Assembly: GCA_009599575.1 (NCBI GenBank)
Contig: VWND01000075.1
Location: 372,001 to 436,000 of the forward strand
Source: Blumeriella jaapii
Taxonomy: Eukaryota > Ascomycota > Leotiomycetes > Helotiales > Drepanopezizaceae
Direction of reading: 5' to 3'
DNA length: 64,000 bases
Each line of letters begins with the position of its first letter. Position 1 is the first letter of the stretch. A program made the translations under genes and the position numbers. A model generated the notes under the pieces. It was not told the DNA's origin. It ran no database searches and worked only from the letters and a program-made list of their open reading frames with translations. This document shows positions 35,417 through 46,776 of this stretch, one piece after another.

Positions 35417-37799
35417 GATGTGGGCGGGTGGTTGGTGGGTTGTTGGTTGTGGTGGTTGTGGTGATGATGGATCGAGGACGTTCTCTGAAAGCGGGAGTGT
35501 AATTAATGGGTTCGCTGTCTAGATGGTTGTCTGGCCGAGATGATAGAGGATGCGAATAGGGATGAGGATAGGGAGGTTGACGATGCGGAGGAGAGCCAAG
35601 GAAGAGGCAGGGTTGAACAGGACACGGAAGGTGGTTGTGGTTATGGAGGAGGTAGAGGTGGTGGAGGTGGTGGAGGTGGTGGTGGTGGTTTCATGTTTAT
35701 ACTTCCTATGGCTGACGGGAGACGCGGGCGGGCGCAGTCAGCAACCGACACGGGAGAGTCGTCGTCGTTGGCTGTGGCGGCACCGGCGGGGGCGGGGGCT
35801 GGGGCTGGGGCACAGGACCGAGTCGGGTTGCTGTAGATTCGTGGCTGGGGGACGGAGGAATACATACATACTACAGTACAGTACGGTACAGTACAGACTT
35901 CAAGAAGTCAAGTATGCCTCGAAGACTTAACATCCATCATGAGTGAATCAAGATTACGACAGTAATGTCACGTCTCTGACCGTCGCGTCGTTTCATTCCC
36001 ATTGTTTACTTCGCTTATTGCGGTTGCAGAATTGTACTGTACGTACCTAGAATACTGTACTTGCCCAGCTTACGTACCACTGATCTCCACTACTTTTCGA
36101 CTTACTACAGTAGGTACATACAGTACTGTACATACAGTACCTACAGTACGGTAGATACATACCTACGCACAGCATCTACTTGCCGATTCAACCCGGTCCA
36201 TCCATCTATTTTTATCCCCGCGCCGTCGCCCATCGCCCGGCGACCATCTGAGCCACAACCCCTACTCGTGGTACTTACAGTAGGTACCGTAGGTACACAC
36301 TTAGGCCGAAACCAACCATCACCGCCGCCACTGCCCTGGTGTCCGCGTCAGCGCTGGCCGGCCCGGGACTGGACAGTGGACAGGTGCAGTGTGCATAGAT
36401 GTTGATGACACGGAATTTTGGTGGAGGACAGGTACATGGGTCGGTGCTGGTGTGCTTTGGCTCGAACACAACGCTCGTTGACTGAACCCAACAGCTTGTA
36501 ATCCACTCAGCTCCCTCCCTTGCAGCGCCCTGCCATTGGAGAAAATGGGCATCTCAACTGTCATATGCACGATTATCACTTGCCCTCCTGGGGCTGCGGA
36601 AGACAAGGCACAATATCAGCGTCGGAAAGCTTCACGAGAAATCTGTCCTCGATGAGAACCAAGGCTCATGGGGCGAGTACGAGCCGCACAAATGTCTTCC
36701 AGCCATGACTTCGACACCCGGAGGGAATGGTAGATGCGTTTCTTGGTTTACAGGGCCGTAAGTCGTCCCCGAGTTGACGTCAGCGAAACGTCCGTTGATG
36801 GCGAATCTGCGAAGTCGATCAAGCAGGGAAGGGATCGGTAGAAGATATGGAGGGTAGGAGACACAAGCTCGAATGTTATCCGCGCGTTGTACAGTACAGC
36901 GCAGGGTCAGAGTGAAGTCTATTCTTACAGACTGTACAGAGTAAGGACTTACATACCGATAATTCCTCAACGAAGAAAGAGACCAGCTTGGGCGTCATGG
37001 GGCTACCTTCAGCACAATCGCCTCCGAGGGGGAATCTGATCTCGATAGACAGACATGACTCTGTGCTTGAACCTCCCCTCCCGTCACTCTCTCTCTCGCC
37101 CATGTCGCTTGACAACCTATAAAACGTGTGTCGCAAGGACGAAGCAGTACAGTAGATGAGACTTGGTTCTCGAGGCAATCCTCGCGGCGGTGTCTGCCAG
37201 CGACGCGCAGCTTCATGGAAAGGCAGCGCGTGGGTGATGCGCCAAGAAGAAAGCATCTCTTGTCAGCTTGTTGGCGTGGCATGGTACCGTACTGTACAGA
37301 GTACCGTACAGTACTGGCCGTACGGTCCACGAGCGAGCGGAGGCAGAGCTATTTATTTGTTTTGCGGGAGGGACCATGACAGCCAAACACGCGGGGTACA
37401 GGTCATGGCAATGGCTGATGCACAGTATAGTACAGTACAGTACTGTAACTATGGTATTTCTGTAGCTTGATTGAATGCATGAACGTCTGCACAGCACCGT
37501 CGTGTCTGGCCCGCTCCCATGGCCCGCTCCACCGCACCGCCCCGCTCCGCTCCCCATCTCAGCCAGCCCAGCCAGCCCGGCCCAGCCCAGCCCAAGCCAT
37601 CCCACCCCGCCTGGCTCCGCCCCGCTCCGCTCCACCGCCTTGGTAAACGGCGCCAAGACCAAGGGCTGACGCTACAGCACCGTCCTGTACTATGTTCACT
37701 ACAGGACAGGACTTACAGTCCAAGACAGATACTTCGACGGCATCTCGAGGGGCACAAGATAAGCGCTCGAGGACAGAATCAAGAGCATTGGAATTCAGG

Positions 37800-37855
37800 C
37801 TCAAAGCTCAAGCTCAAGCTCAAGCTCACGCCCAAGCCCAGGCCCAAGCCAGTCG
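37800..37855. repeat. CAAGCT/CAAGCC hexanucleotide array
   Basis: Nine or so units of CAAGCT changing to CAAGCC/CAGGCC, intergenic. Confidence 0.8.
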
Positions 37856-38025
37856 ACTAACCACCCTCCCACGCATCATCATCCATCCCTCAGTGAAGTC
37901 TCGCCTCGCCGATCGCACCCGCCCTGGTGCGACTAAGGTACAGACGCATCTTAGCACGAGCTCCAGTCTCAAGTACAGGACAGTACCGCCTCATTCACGA
38001 CTCGCTCGCCGAACTGCTCCAAACA

Positions 38026-38114
38026 ACAACACACCAATACACCATCACACCAACACACCAACACACAAACATACCCATACACACTCACACACACACACAC
38101 ACACACACGCACGC
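38026..38114. repeat. CA-rich microsatellite
   Basis: CACACCAA and CA-dinucleotide repeats ending in about 12 CA units, roughly 1 kb upstream of the PPZ start. Confidence 0.85.
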
Positions 38115-39095
38115 AGAAACTGGCCCATCTGCCCTCGCCGACCGGCACCGAAGACGACGACGAACTCGAGATAGCCGTCCAGCAGAGGTGACATCGCCCG
38201 ACCTTGCACAACCCCGACCTCGATTCCCACGACGACATCCAGACCGGGGCCGTACAAGCAGCCGACCTACATACACACCGACAGCCTCAGCAGCAAACAT
38301 CGATTCAATCCCTTCGATTGCCCTCATCTTGGCCGCCCCCTCCTCTTCTTCCGACAGGACAGTACTACTCTGCCAACGCATCTCACGCCCGCCCACCCCG
38401 GATCCCTCCTCATCCTTCCAGCGCCTCCGCATCCTTCCTCCCTCCTCATTGTCGCCCCTACCCACGCTGTGCCATTGGTAATCCAGAAGACCACACCCGC
38501 GCGCACACCCCCGATGCTGCCGACGGATACTCACGACTGAAAAGCTCTGTCTTGCCAAAGGTGCGTTCTCCCGACCTTTCCACGCCTGTCACGCCGCCCG
38601 CTTCGGTACCAACCTGTATGTGCCTCTCTTGGCTGCTCGGCGAGAACTCTGTTCGCTCTTCCGCACGCCGGACACGCCTTGGACCACGCCGAGGTCGGGA
38701 GCATTCCTATCTTCAGATCTGCGTGCGCCGGAAAAGAATCGAGAGGGTCCCTGTTGCTGCCTGCCTCTTGTGCTGACCGAAACGGGTTGTGACGCAGGTG
38801 TTGACATCAACGACCCCTGCGCACCCGCGCCCGCCGAGCGACGAGCATAGTCGGAAACACGCAGATCCGTGGCACAGCGAATGACAAGAGTTGCGCCAGC
38901 GGTCGACTGTCCAGACCATTACACCAAGTCTCCAATTCGCAGCCAAATCCCAACCACAAGCCTCACTCCGAGAATCACCTATCACCGCCTGTACGTCCAT
39001 CTCCGGCGCGAACGCGAGGATACAAAGCCTACGCCTCGACCGGTTCTCTGCTCCAGGACACCTCAGCGGACAGATCCCAGAGGACACACACCGAG

Positions 39096-40763
39096 ATGGG
39101 AAACCAAAGCTCCAAGGGCTCGGGACTGAGCACGCCCCGGGGCAATCTTTCATCAGCCTCGCTGGACAGAGGAGCTGAAAACCTCTCGTCATATCCTTCC
39201 TTCAGCAAAGCAGACACGAAAGAGTCCACCAGGTCCTTCCGCGGCCTCAGATCCAAGATTCCGGGCGGTAAGAATGATAGTCCCCGGAACTCCACATCTA
39301 ACCTGAGCAATGTGGATACGCTGGTGGTGGATCGCTCAGATGCCACGTCGGTGAAGTCAGGAAGGAGCTCTCGATCAGCTCCCAAGGGGGTCGGAGATTC
39401 GGACTCTGCAACTTCGCCTACCGCTGACTCCGACGATGCAGGCTCGCCCCTCGACGACCCTAAACCGCCCCCATCTCCGCTACCATCGGCATCCATGCGA
39501 GAGGGACATCACGATGTCGATGCCGCACGGCGAAGTGGCGAGGTTGATCATGTCTCTGACCAGCCGCCGTCTGGACAAACGAACCCACTCGCGCATCTGC
39601 AGCGTGCTGGTGCATCTATCTTGGTCAGAAGAGAAGGAGAAATCAACCCCGTCGAGCCGGAGGCCGCGAAAAGCTCGCCAGCGTTGGAAGAAGGGAGTGG
39701 GGGAGGGACCATGGCAATGGGCGACATGAAAGACTCCGATGTTGATGATTACATCAAGCGCCTTCTGGATGCGGGCTATGCCGGCAAAAGCACCAAGGGT
39801 GTCGTACTGAGGACGCAGAGATCAGTTCTATTTGTTCCCGAGTCCGCGAGATCTTCTTGCAGCAACCGCCGTTGATCGAATTGGAGGCTCCAGTCAAGAT
39901 CGTCGGCGATATTCATGGACAGTACTCGGACTTGATACGCATGTTTGAGATGTGCGGGTTCCCGCCGAGCTCGAACTTCCTGTTTCTAGGCGACTACGTC
40001 GATCGCGGGAAGCATTCACTGGAGACAATACTGTTGCTCATGTGCTATAAAATTAAGTACCCCGAGAACTTCTTCTTGCTGAGGGGCAACCACGAGTGCG
40101 CGAATGTCACTAGAGTGTACGGATTCTACGACGAGTGCAAGAGAAGATGCAACGTCAAGATCTGGAAGACGTTCGTAGATACTTTCAACTGTGTAGGTCC
40201 TGCTCTCTCGTCGTGAGAGCCATTGCTGATCTTTCTAGCTCCCAATCGCCGCCATCGTTGCCGGCAAAATCTTCTGCGTGCACGGCGGCTTGTCGCCAGC
40301 TCTCAGCCATATGGACGACATCAGACACATTGCCCGCCCGACAGACGTGCCTGATTTCGGTCTCCTCAATGATCTCCTTTGGTCGGATCCGGCAGATCAA
40401 GAAAAGGATTGGGAAAGCAGTGAGCGAGGTGTCAGTTACTCCTTTGGAAAGAAGGTCATTATGGATTTCCTTGCTCGACACGATTTCGACCTGGTCTGCC
40501 GCGCACACATGGTTGTCGAAGATGGATACGAGTTCTTCGAAGACCGAATACTGGTGACCGTTTTCTCGGCACCCAACTACTGTGGGGAATTTGACAACTA
40601 CGGCGCGGTCATGAGCGTGTCAACCGAACTGCTCTGCAGTTTTGAACTGTTGAAGCCCTTGGATTCCAGCGCATTGAAGAGCCAGATGAAGAAGAGTCGC
40701 AACAAGCGCAACAGCATGCTGAACAGCCCACCTCCATCTGGCTTTGCACCCCAAAGTGTCTAG
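39096..40763 (+). CDS. PPZ1: PPZ-type serine/threonine protein phosphatase (one frame break)
   Basis: PP1-related phosphatase of fungi; Ppz enzymes regulate K+/Na+ homeostasis, cell-wall integrity and the cell cycle from the plasma membrane. It starts MGNQSSKG, the N-myristoylation context of the family, then a Ser-rich disordered N-terminal third, and the catalytic domain from about residue 220 ([19 protein letters not shown]). Metal-site motifs are intact: GDIHGQ, GDYVDRG, RGNHECA, plus [23 protein letters not shown] and [11 protein letters not shown]. Intron 40193-40238 (46 nt) sits after DTFNC. At about 39813-39817 the frame changes by one base: KGVVLRT is read in the first frame and [17 protein letters not shown] in the next. 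No intron fits, so one base appears to be missing. Full product would be about 540 aa. Confidence 0.92.
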
Positions 40764-41811
40764 TCCTGAATGGCCAAGATCTCTAGGAAAACAAGGCTAC
40801 CAGCCCGTGAATCTCATTCTTCGCCAGGCTTTCGACACCAAGAATGCTGCTATACTGCAGCGTGTGGCGATTTTGGCGCGGCGAGCGACATTCGGTACTA
40901 TGGAACAGAAGCAAGATTTGAGTGGGTCTAGATCTGAAGAAGGAAGTCGACGAGTGGGTCGCTCAGCACTAGCTGCACGAGGTAGAGCCAGACAACAGCA
41001 ATCATTCTCAATATCTGTCTGGGTGTGATACATTGGTCTGGGCCGGCGTTGCTTCCGTTTCACTTCTGAATGGATCTGTCTGATTCTCTTCTTCCCGAGG
41101 ATTAGACTTGGCTAAGCTGGACAGCGGATAACATAACGCCACAATTGATGAGCGGTTTCGACGGAAATGGTTGCGAGGAGGGGGGACATGTGATGTGTGT
41201 ATCGCTAGGGCCCTGTCGTCAGGTTGTAGACGGTCAACGCGGGGTGCCTGAGGAGCTGCTCTAGAGCGCGAGAGATGAACAACCTGGTTTAATGGACGTT
41301 TCGATGATAGTCTAGAGTGGCTTCACAATGGCTCGGCGATTTTGCTATCTTGTATCGTAAAGCTCCCGCGAAATAGCCAACTGGCGTTTATGTGTACAGA
41401 CAGCCATCTCTTTGAGTTTCCACGCTGGTCAGACGAGAAACGTGTCTTTTTTCCCTAAATTGAATCACGAGTTCCGTCGACTTGGTATCATACACTCACC
41501 GAACAATATTGCGTTATCTGAATCAACGTTCAACAAACGTCATGCTCCGTACTGCGAAATTGCTTGTGTCTATCGCATTCTATGGAGTTGTATGCATCCT
41601 GGATTTCCCTCGAGAAATAAGGTTTCGGCAGCGCTTAAGTAGCGCGTCTAATTATGCTTAAATGGCGCGGCTCCCAAGTCCCATTCCGGTCTTATCAGAA
41701 AAGTTGTTTCACGTTTCTCTTCCAAGCGTTTAGAACACGAAGCCCAGAAAAAAAGCAACTACGTGCAAGTATCACTCAACGCCACGTACTCAGCAGGAAC
41801 ATAATAGCAAC
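40764..41811. other. Intergenic, nothing recognised
   Basis: About 1 kb between the PPZ and zinc-protein genes. No motif or repeat of note. Confidence 0.6.
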
Positions 41812-42385
41812 ATGCCGGTCTCCAAGAAGATGAAGGTAAGATCTTCTTTGCTTTCTGGGTGGCTAAGGGGCGGTGATGAGGAACCAGCAGTTAAGGAGGG
41901 GAGAGACGTCGGGCCCAGCGAGGATGCGTGCTAATGGTATACGTATACAGATTCAGCGCGAGCACCGCAAAGCCGAAGCCGCAGGCACCCGAGCCCCCGT
42001 CAAGGCAAACGGTCTCCCCGTCAAGGCGCCCAAGCCGACGAGTCTGGTAATTACATTACTCCAGAACGGGTTATTGCGTCCCCTCCCCTGCCGCGAACAC
42101 GCTCCTGGCCACTGCGTTGGACTTTTTCTGGACCTTCAAGCGTTTCTCTGGGCATGCTGGAGGTTGGCAGGGTGGGGAGGATGGCGGTATAAGGAGAAGC
42201 ACGGAGGTCGGAGAGGGAGAGAAGAAGTAACGACAGGCTGATGCGTGCGTGCTATAGTGCGCCAACTGCCGCAAGGAGATTGTCAACACCAATCTCAAGC
42301 AACTCGAAGTCCACGCCGAGACGCACGACCAGAACTCTGGTCGAAGGAGAAGTGCTGGCCCGACATTTTCAAGGCCGGCGCCTAG
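41812..42385 (+). CDS. Small zf-met2-like zinc-binding protein (one frame break)
   Basis: Short conserved eukaryotic protein of the At2g23090/zf-met2 type; its function is poorly known. Three exons: 41812-41835 (MPVSKKMK), 41951-42046 and 42258-42385; introns 41836-41950 and 42047-42257. Translated product about 82 aa: basic N terminus, APVKANGLPVKAPKPTS, then CANCRKEIVNTNLKQLEVHA and ETHDQN. The CxxC plus HxxxH residues form a plausible zinc site. The conserved end WSKEKCWPDIFKAGA lies in a different frame from HDQN, with the break at about 42336-42338 (one base missing). Read literally, the first frame runs on into unrelated sequence. Too short and too split to show up as one open frame; recognised from the family pattern. 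Confidence 0.75.
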
Positions 42386-44689
42386 ACTCCTCCCTATTCA
42401 ACAAGTATTACGAACTCGGTGGCGAAAGGGGATCGCATCTGCATTTGATTACAGGCCAAGGTGGTGAAGGAGTGGAAGAACTGGTATGGCATGGCATGCA
42501 TTGGGATCGTGCGGCTCACGTTTGTTCTTGCTTTCCCGACGGACGCTCTGCTTCGGAATGAATATTGAGAACGAACAGCTAGTCTAGAGCGCTTGAAGAC
42601 CAACATGATAGGTACGCCAGCTACGTCACCCAGTACTAGTACTGGTGGCAGGCAGGCCATCCCAACAGACAGAGTACCGCATATATGCCACGTTTACTGC
42701 AAGGCGAACACTTGCGTTTTTATTGTCTGGTCGTTGTTTCACTCGCTTGGCTTCTCGTGTTCCTGTTACCTGTCTACAATTGTGACCACTGTTTCTATGT
42801 TCACACTTCCTAAACCCGCATCCTAGAAAACTAAAAAGTGCTACACCAGCGACTACCTACGTGGAGCAAACTCTTCTACTAGCCTAACAATGCCATACCA
42901 CCCACTCCGTTGATCAAAATGCCGTACACCTTCGTTTGCCTGCACGATCTTTCTCGTCCCAAAATCGACACGATTGGTAGCTCGCAATACAGCCAAAAGC
43001 TTTCGAACTTTCTTCCCAGCACACCAATTTAGAATGCTAGGCTTTGCAGGAAAGATTTCGTCAGAAGAAAAGTACCAGGCTCTCTCTAGCTGACTGCAAT
43101 ATGATTTTACGACCTTAAATCGTTTGGTATCTGACAACTAACAAGTCTCCAAGTTACTGGGTCGTTGTGTATGCTGCTCGGTTGATCACAGCCACGCCAT
43201 GTCGTCTTAATGGGGATTGATTGGGTTGGGGCTTCTTCGGTATCGGTCGAGTGAGCCGTTAGACCCAAAGATCACAATGTCAAAAGCTGGCGTGCGTGAT
43301 CAATGAGGTCAAGGTGCAGTTACGTGCAAACAGGTGCTCCGATGATGTTCGCATGGCATTCCCGGCTGCAGAGAAAGCGGGCTGTCTGGGGTCCGTCAGC
43401 GATGGGTAGAACCTGTGCAAGGAGAATGCGACATCGCGGCCGGAGGTTATTGCGACGATAGCAATGCGTTGTGGGTGGATGTTGGTAGATCTGAGGCAGA
43501 GAGAGCTACGTGTGCCAAATGCTCTCTCTGCGTGCAGATGCCATAGGGCCGTTTATGTGGATGTGTTCAAATAGATCAGGTCGTCAGATGTGCGCCATTG
43601 CTTTGCGTTTCTTCTGGTGATCAAGTGGGATGGATGTCTCTCAACGACTGCCTTGCTGGAGTCGCGGAGAAGTCTAACCCCACGATGCCTCAGGTGTGCT
43701 GGAGAGTCTCGGTGAAGAGACGACCGAGAAAATGCCATGCAAAAGAGGGTTCAACTGCAGGTCCCTCTGGGTGGAAATCGCTCCCAAGGGCTGGTTGGTT
43801 GCACAGGTTAACGTTCGGATGATTTCCAGAGAGGGACCGAACCGCACGCGGCAATTCTCGCTTAATCGGCCGCCCAAAACAAAAACAACAACAACAACTC
43901 CAAAGCACGCGGAGAATTTGTTGGCGAAAATGAAACCTCTCCCAAAAAGAGTCGCGAAAATATCGCAAAAAAGAACAATGAAGCAGGCCTTAACTCTCGG
44001 ACTGAGAGCGGGTAATCCCAGGCTCCCGGCATCGGTGGGCAAAACTCACTGCGAAGGCCGCGCTGCCGTTTCACAAGTAAGTTAGTTCTAAGGGACGCCG
44101 AAGCGCACTGCCCTTCGAGGTCTTACGAGGGACTGAAACATGTTAGGTGACAGAAATCGTGGTGCTCAGCTATAAGACTACTCGTCCGAATATTTGGGGC
44201 CGAGGTGTGCGTGGCCGAGGGGACATGGACAAATTGCGACGAAGTTCACTTTCCCCCTCCTGCTACATGGCGTGCCATTATAGTCACGCCACGCGTTTAT
44301 AGATCCCGTTCCTGTGATCTTCTGAGTAGGAAGGAACAAGAGTCTCGTGGTTTTCAGTCATCTACCGGGAACATGCAAAAAATCGAAGGCTGGCTTGAAT
44401 CCGAGCCTGACGGCAGTGGATACTCAGTTGATTTAGGGCTGTCTTCGGGCAGTTTCCGGCGTGATTCTAACATACATATGTTGTGTACCGATTAACCATT
44501 CCCTCTACGTTAGCACGGTAGCAATACAACATGATCGTTGATAACGACGCTATTTTCTGATGTCCGAACCTAGCGGACATTCTCGCAAGGTAGGGATGAT
44601 ACCATGAACTATGGAATACGTCAGGCTTTTCCTAGGCTCTACATCATGACTACCGCCAGCCAGCAATAGCTACAGCCCTTCCAAGTCCT
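42386..44689. other. 2.3-kb intergenic region, nothing recognised
   Basis: Several 60-130 aa frames overlap on both strands (43674-44085), none with recognisable family features. No simple-sequence arrays. Possibly a decayed sequence, but no parent element was recognised. Confidence 0.5.
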
Positions 44690-45597
44690 CTATTTCTTCT
44701 CACGCTGGTCTTCACAGCTTTCTCCCGCAGCCCGTGATTCCTGCTCGTCACCCGGGCTGTACTCGCTTTCGCTCCCCTCGGGATCTCCCTCTTCCTTTCC
44801 CGAGCCCTCCTCCACATTGTCAAGATGTCGAACTTCCTCAAGATACATACCCCCGCAAGTCCAACACTTCTTCTTCCATCTCGTCACCCGATCATCGACC
44901 ACCAGCTTGATCCCGTACTGCAAGGGCGATAAGAAATACCCCAGAGTCAAATTTCTCGTACCAAGCTTTGCGAGCACCTCTGTACCCAGTCAGACTCCCG
45001 CCCATGGTGCTACTTCCGTCGTCGAAGAGGCCACTTACCATCACTGGCCTCGAAGCCCCACGCGAAATCCGCTGCAACCATCCACAGCAACACACCGTTC
45101 AGCGCCGCCCGCGCGCTCTCCGCGGGGATCTTCTCCTTCTCATCGAACACCTGATCAAACTCGAGGTGACAAGCAATATACTCGTCCCAGAGATCGAGAT
45201 CCGGCGCCGTCACATGGCCAGCCTCCACGCCCCGCACGACACAGGCGTTGAGATCCGCCCAGGGGAAATCGCCCGAGTAGATACGGACAAAGTGCTCGAC
45301 GGCTTGCGCATCGCTCAGCTCGACGACGTCACGCACCAGCTCGCGGACGGGCAGAGGTGCGGTCTTTCCCGGGGACGGCGCCTGCTCGGGGGAGGAGGAG
45401 GGCCCGGCCCAGCACGCGATGTGGCCTCCATACAGGCCCGGGTCGAGACGGTGGAGATCCCAAGGCACGGCGCGGATGAGGCAGTTTCGGTGTTTCAGAC
45501 GGATGACCTCCGTGGTCCGCGACGGGTCACCTGCTAACTGCTCTGCGGCGAAGGCTCTGAGCACGAACGGTAGAGGCGGCTGGGCTTCGGTCGTCAT
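44690..45597 (-). CDS. Conserved-looking hypothetical protein with CWTCG motif
   Basis: I do not recognise the family. Two exons, 45039-45597 and 44690-44979, intron 44980-45038 (GTAAGT...TACAG), joining FEASD to EVLAKLGTRNLTLG. ATG at 45597; product 282 aa. The N-terminal 100 residues include RHRNCLIRAVPWDLHRLDPG-like content (residues around 35-55). The centre is helical (ELVRDVVELSDAQAVEHFVR; LDLWDEYIACHLEFDQVFDE), followed by a hydrophobic patch, NGVLLWMVAADFAWGF. Exon 2 has YGIKLVVDDRVTRWKKKCWT with CWTCG, a single CxxC that could bind metal, then an acidic Glu/Ser-rich tail. Clean splice signals and long frames on both sides support a real gene. No signal peptide or membrane anchor was seen. 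Confidence 0.7.
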
Positions 45598-46776
45598 GCT
45601 TTCGTTGGTCTGCTGTTTGGGCAGCGGTCAAGATCTGGGAGGAAGGTTGTCAAGGCCGGAAGCCCGGCCAGGTATAAATGGGCCTGGACTGGCACGACAT
45701 CTCGATGAGTCCGGTCCCATCCATCGAATAACGAGATGAACAGTCAGCGAGGTGCAAGTCTGGATCTCGTCCATTGACTCGACGAGGTTCTTGTGCGTGA
45801 ATGGAACATCGTAAAAGCCAAAAAAAATCTCACCTCTCATATGCCCTTCTAGGCTCAAAAGCTTTTCCAAACCATACAAGGACCCCAAACATCCGGAAAC
45901 GGTCCGCGAATCTTGTGCATTCACACCCTGTCCTCGTACTCCGCGGCAGAGCTGGCAGATGGAAGAAATCGAGAGAGAGAGATCGCAGAGTCAACGTACA
46001 AACCCGAATCCTCGCCCAGCCACGCTGCAAGCCTGGTTTGACAACAACCAGAACCAGACTGGCGCCCCGGCTCATCTCAGGTCCGCTTCCAACCGCCCGA
46101 CCTACCCATGTCAACACGCTGCACCCGTGAGGGCCTGGTTCACGCAGGAGTAGCTCAGCGAGACGACGTCTTGTGGGACGGGTCCCTTGAGCCCTGGTGT
46201 CGTTCAACAATTTCGCAGCATCGCGGCAAGCGCTGTGACAATGCCGCAGGAATCGTCATCGATGCAAAGATGGATTCGATATTTCGGCTCTTTGAGAGTG
46301 AGCCGAGGGGAAAGAGCGAAACCCCCGCAAGCGGATGTAAACAAACAAACGACAACCGGCACAACGGAGCTTGGACCTGACTGCCAATGGAGACCAAGCT
46401 ACGGAAGGATGCAGCGTAGAATTCGGAATCGAATCTATCACTCGGATTTGCATCGTTGCGACCATGTTGATTTGCCAACGCAAAATCGAGCACAGGTGGC
46501 TGGCTGGCTGGCTGGTGACATTCTGGGATTTCTTTTGCCTGGATATGTGGAATCGAAACGTACCTACGCCACATGAAGGAAAAAACGTGCCTTTTTCTAG
46601 GGCTCTCGCTTGGGGGGACATCTCATCCAATTCTTCCCTGCCAGAATGTGCTGCATTTGTGATGAGCACTTACCTCTCCTCCATCCAATCCTACTGCCTA
46701 CGCCCAATCGCCATAGACGGCATTCCTAAAGGTGCTATCAGATCCACATGCTCCGTCTCCCACCAGCACCCGCCTC
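45598..46776. other. Intergenic, nothing recognised
   Basis: Short overlapping open frames on both strands; no family match by eye and no repeat. Confidence 0.55.

Larger units (their letters stand above)
35417..39095. other. 3.7-kb intergenic region and probable long 5' leader of the PPZ gene
   Basis: No gene supported. It holds a GGT run (35640-35692), dense GTACTGTAC/GTACAGTAC and TACCTA motifs (36030-36300, 36888-36935, 37148, 37283-37320, 37425-37450), a CAAGCT hexanucleotide run (37800-37855) and a CA-rich array (38026-38114). The last 1 kb before 39096 is C-rich on the plus strand with many short frames, as expected of a long leader with upstream ORFs. Confidence 0.55.

Noticed and set aside
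34385..35464. 359-aa plus-strand ORF opposite the SUR7-like gene
   Set aside because: Its Asp/Glu/Arg-rich product mirrors the membrane-protein codons; the minus frame has four clear transmembrane segments.
36500..39090. Many 60-190 aa ORFs upstream of PPZ1
   Set aside because: Overlapping on both strands, low-complexity, no family signal; better seen as leader or intergenic DNA.
39795..39870. Intron in PPZ1 in place of a frame break
   Set aside because: The only phase-correcting option has a weak GTCGTA donor and would remove the conserved helix before the catalytic core.
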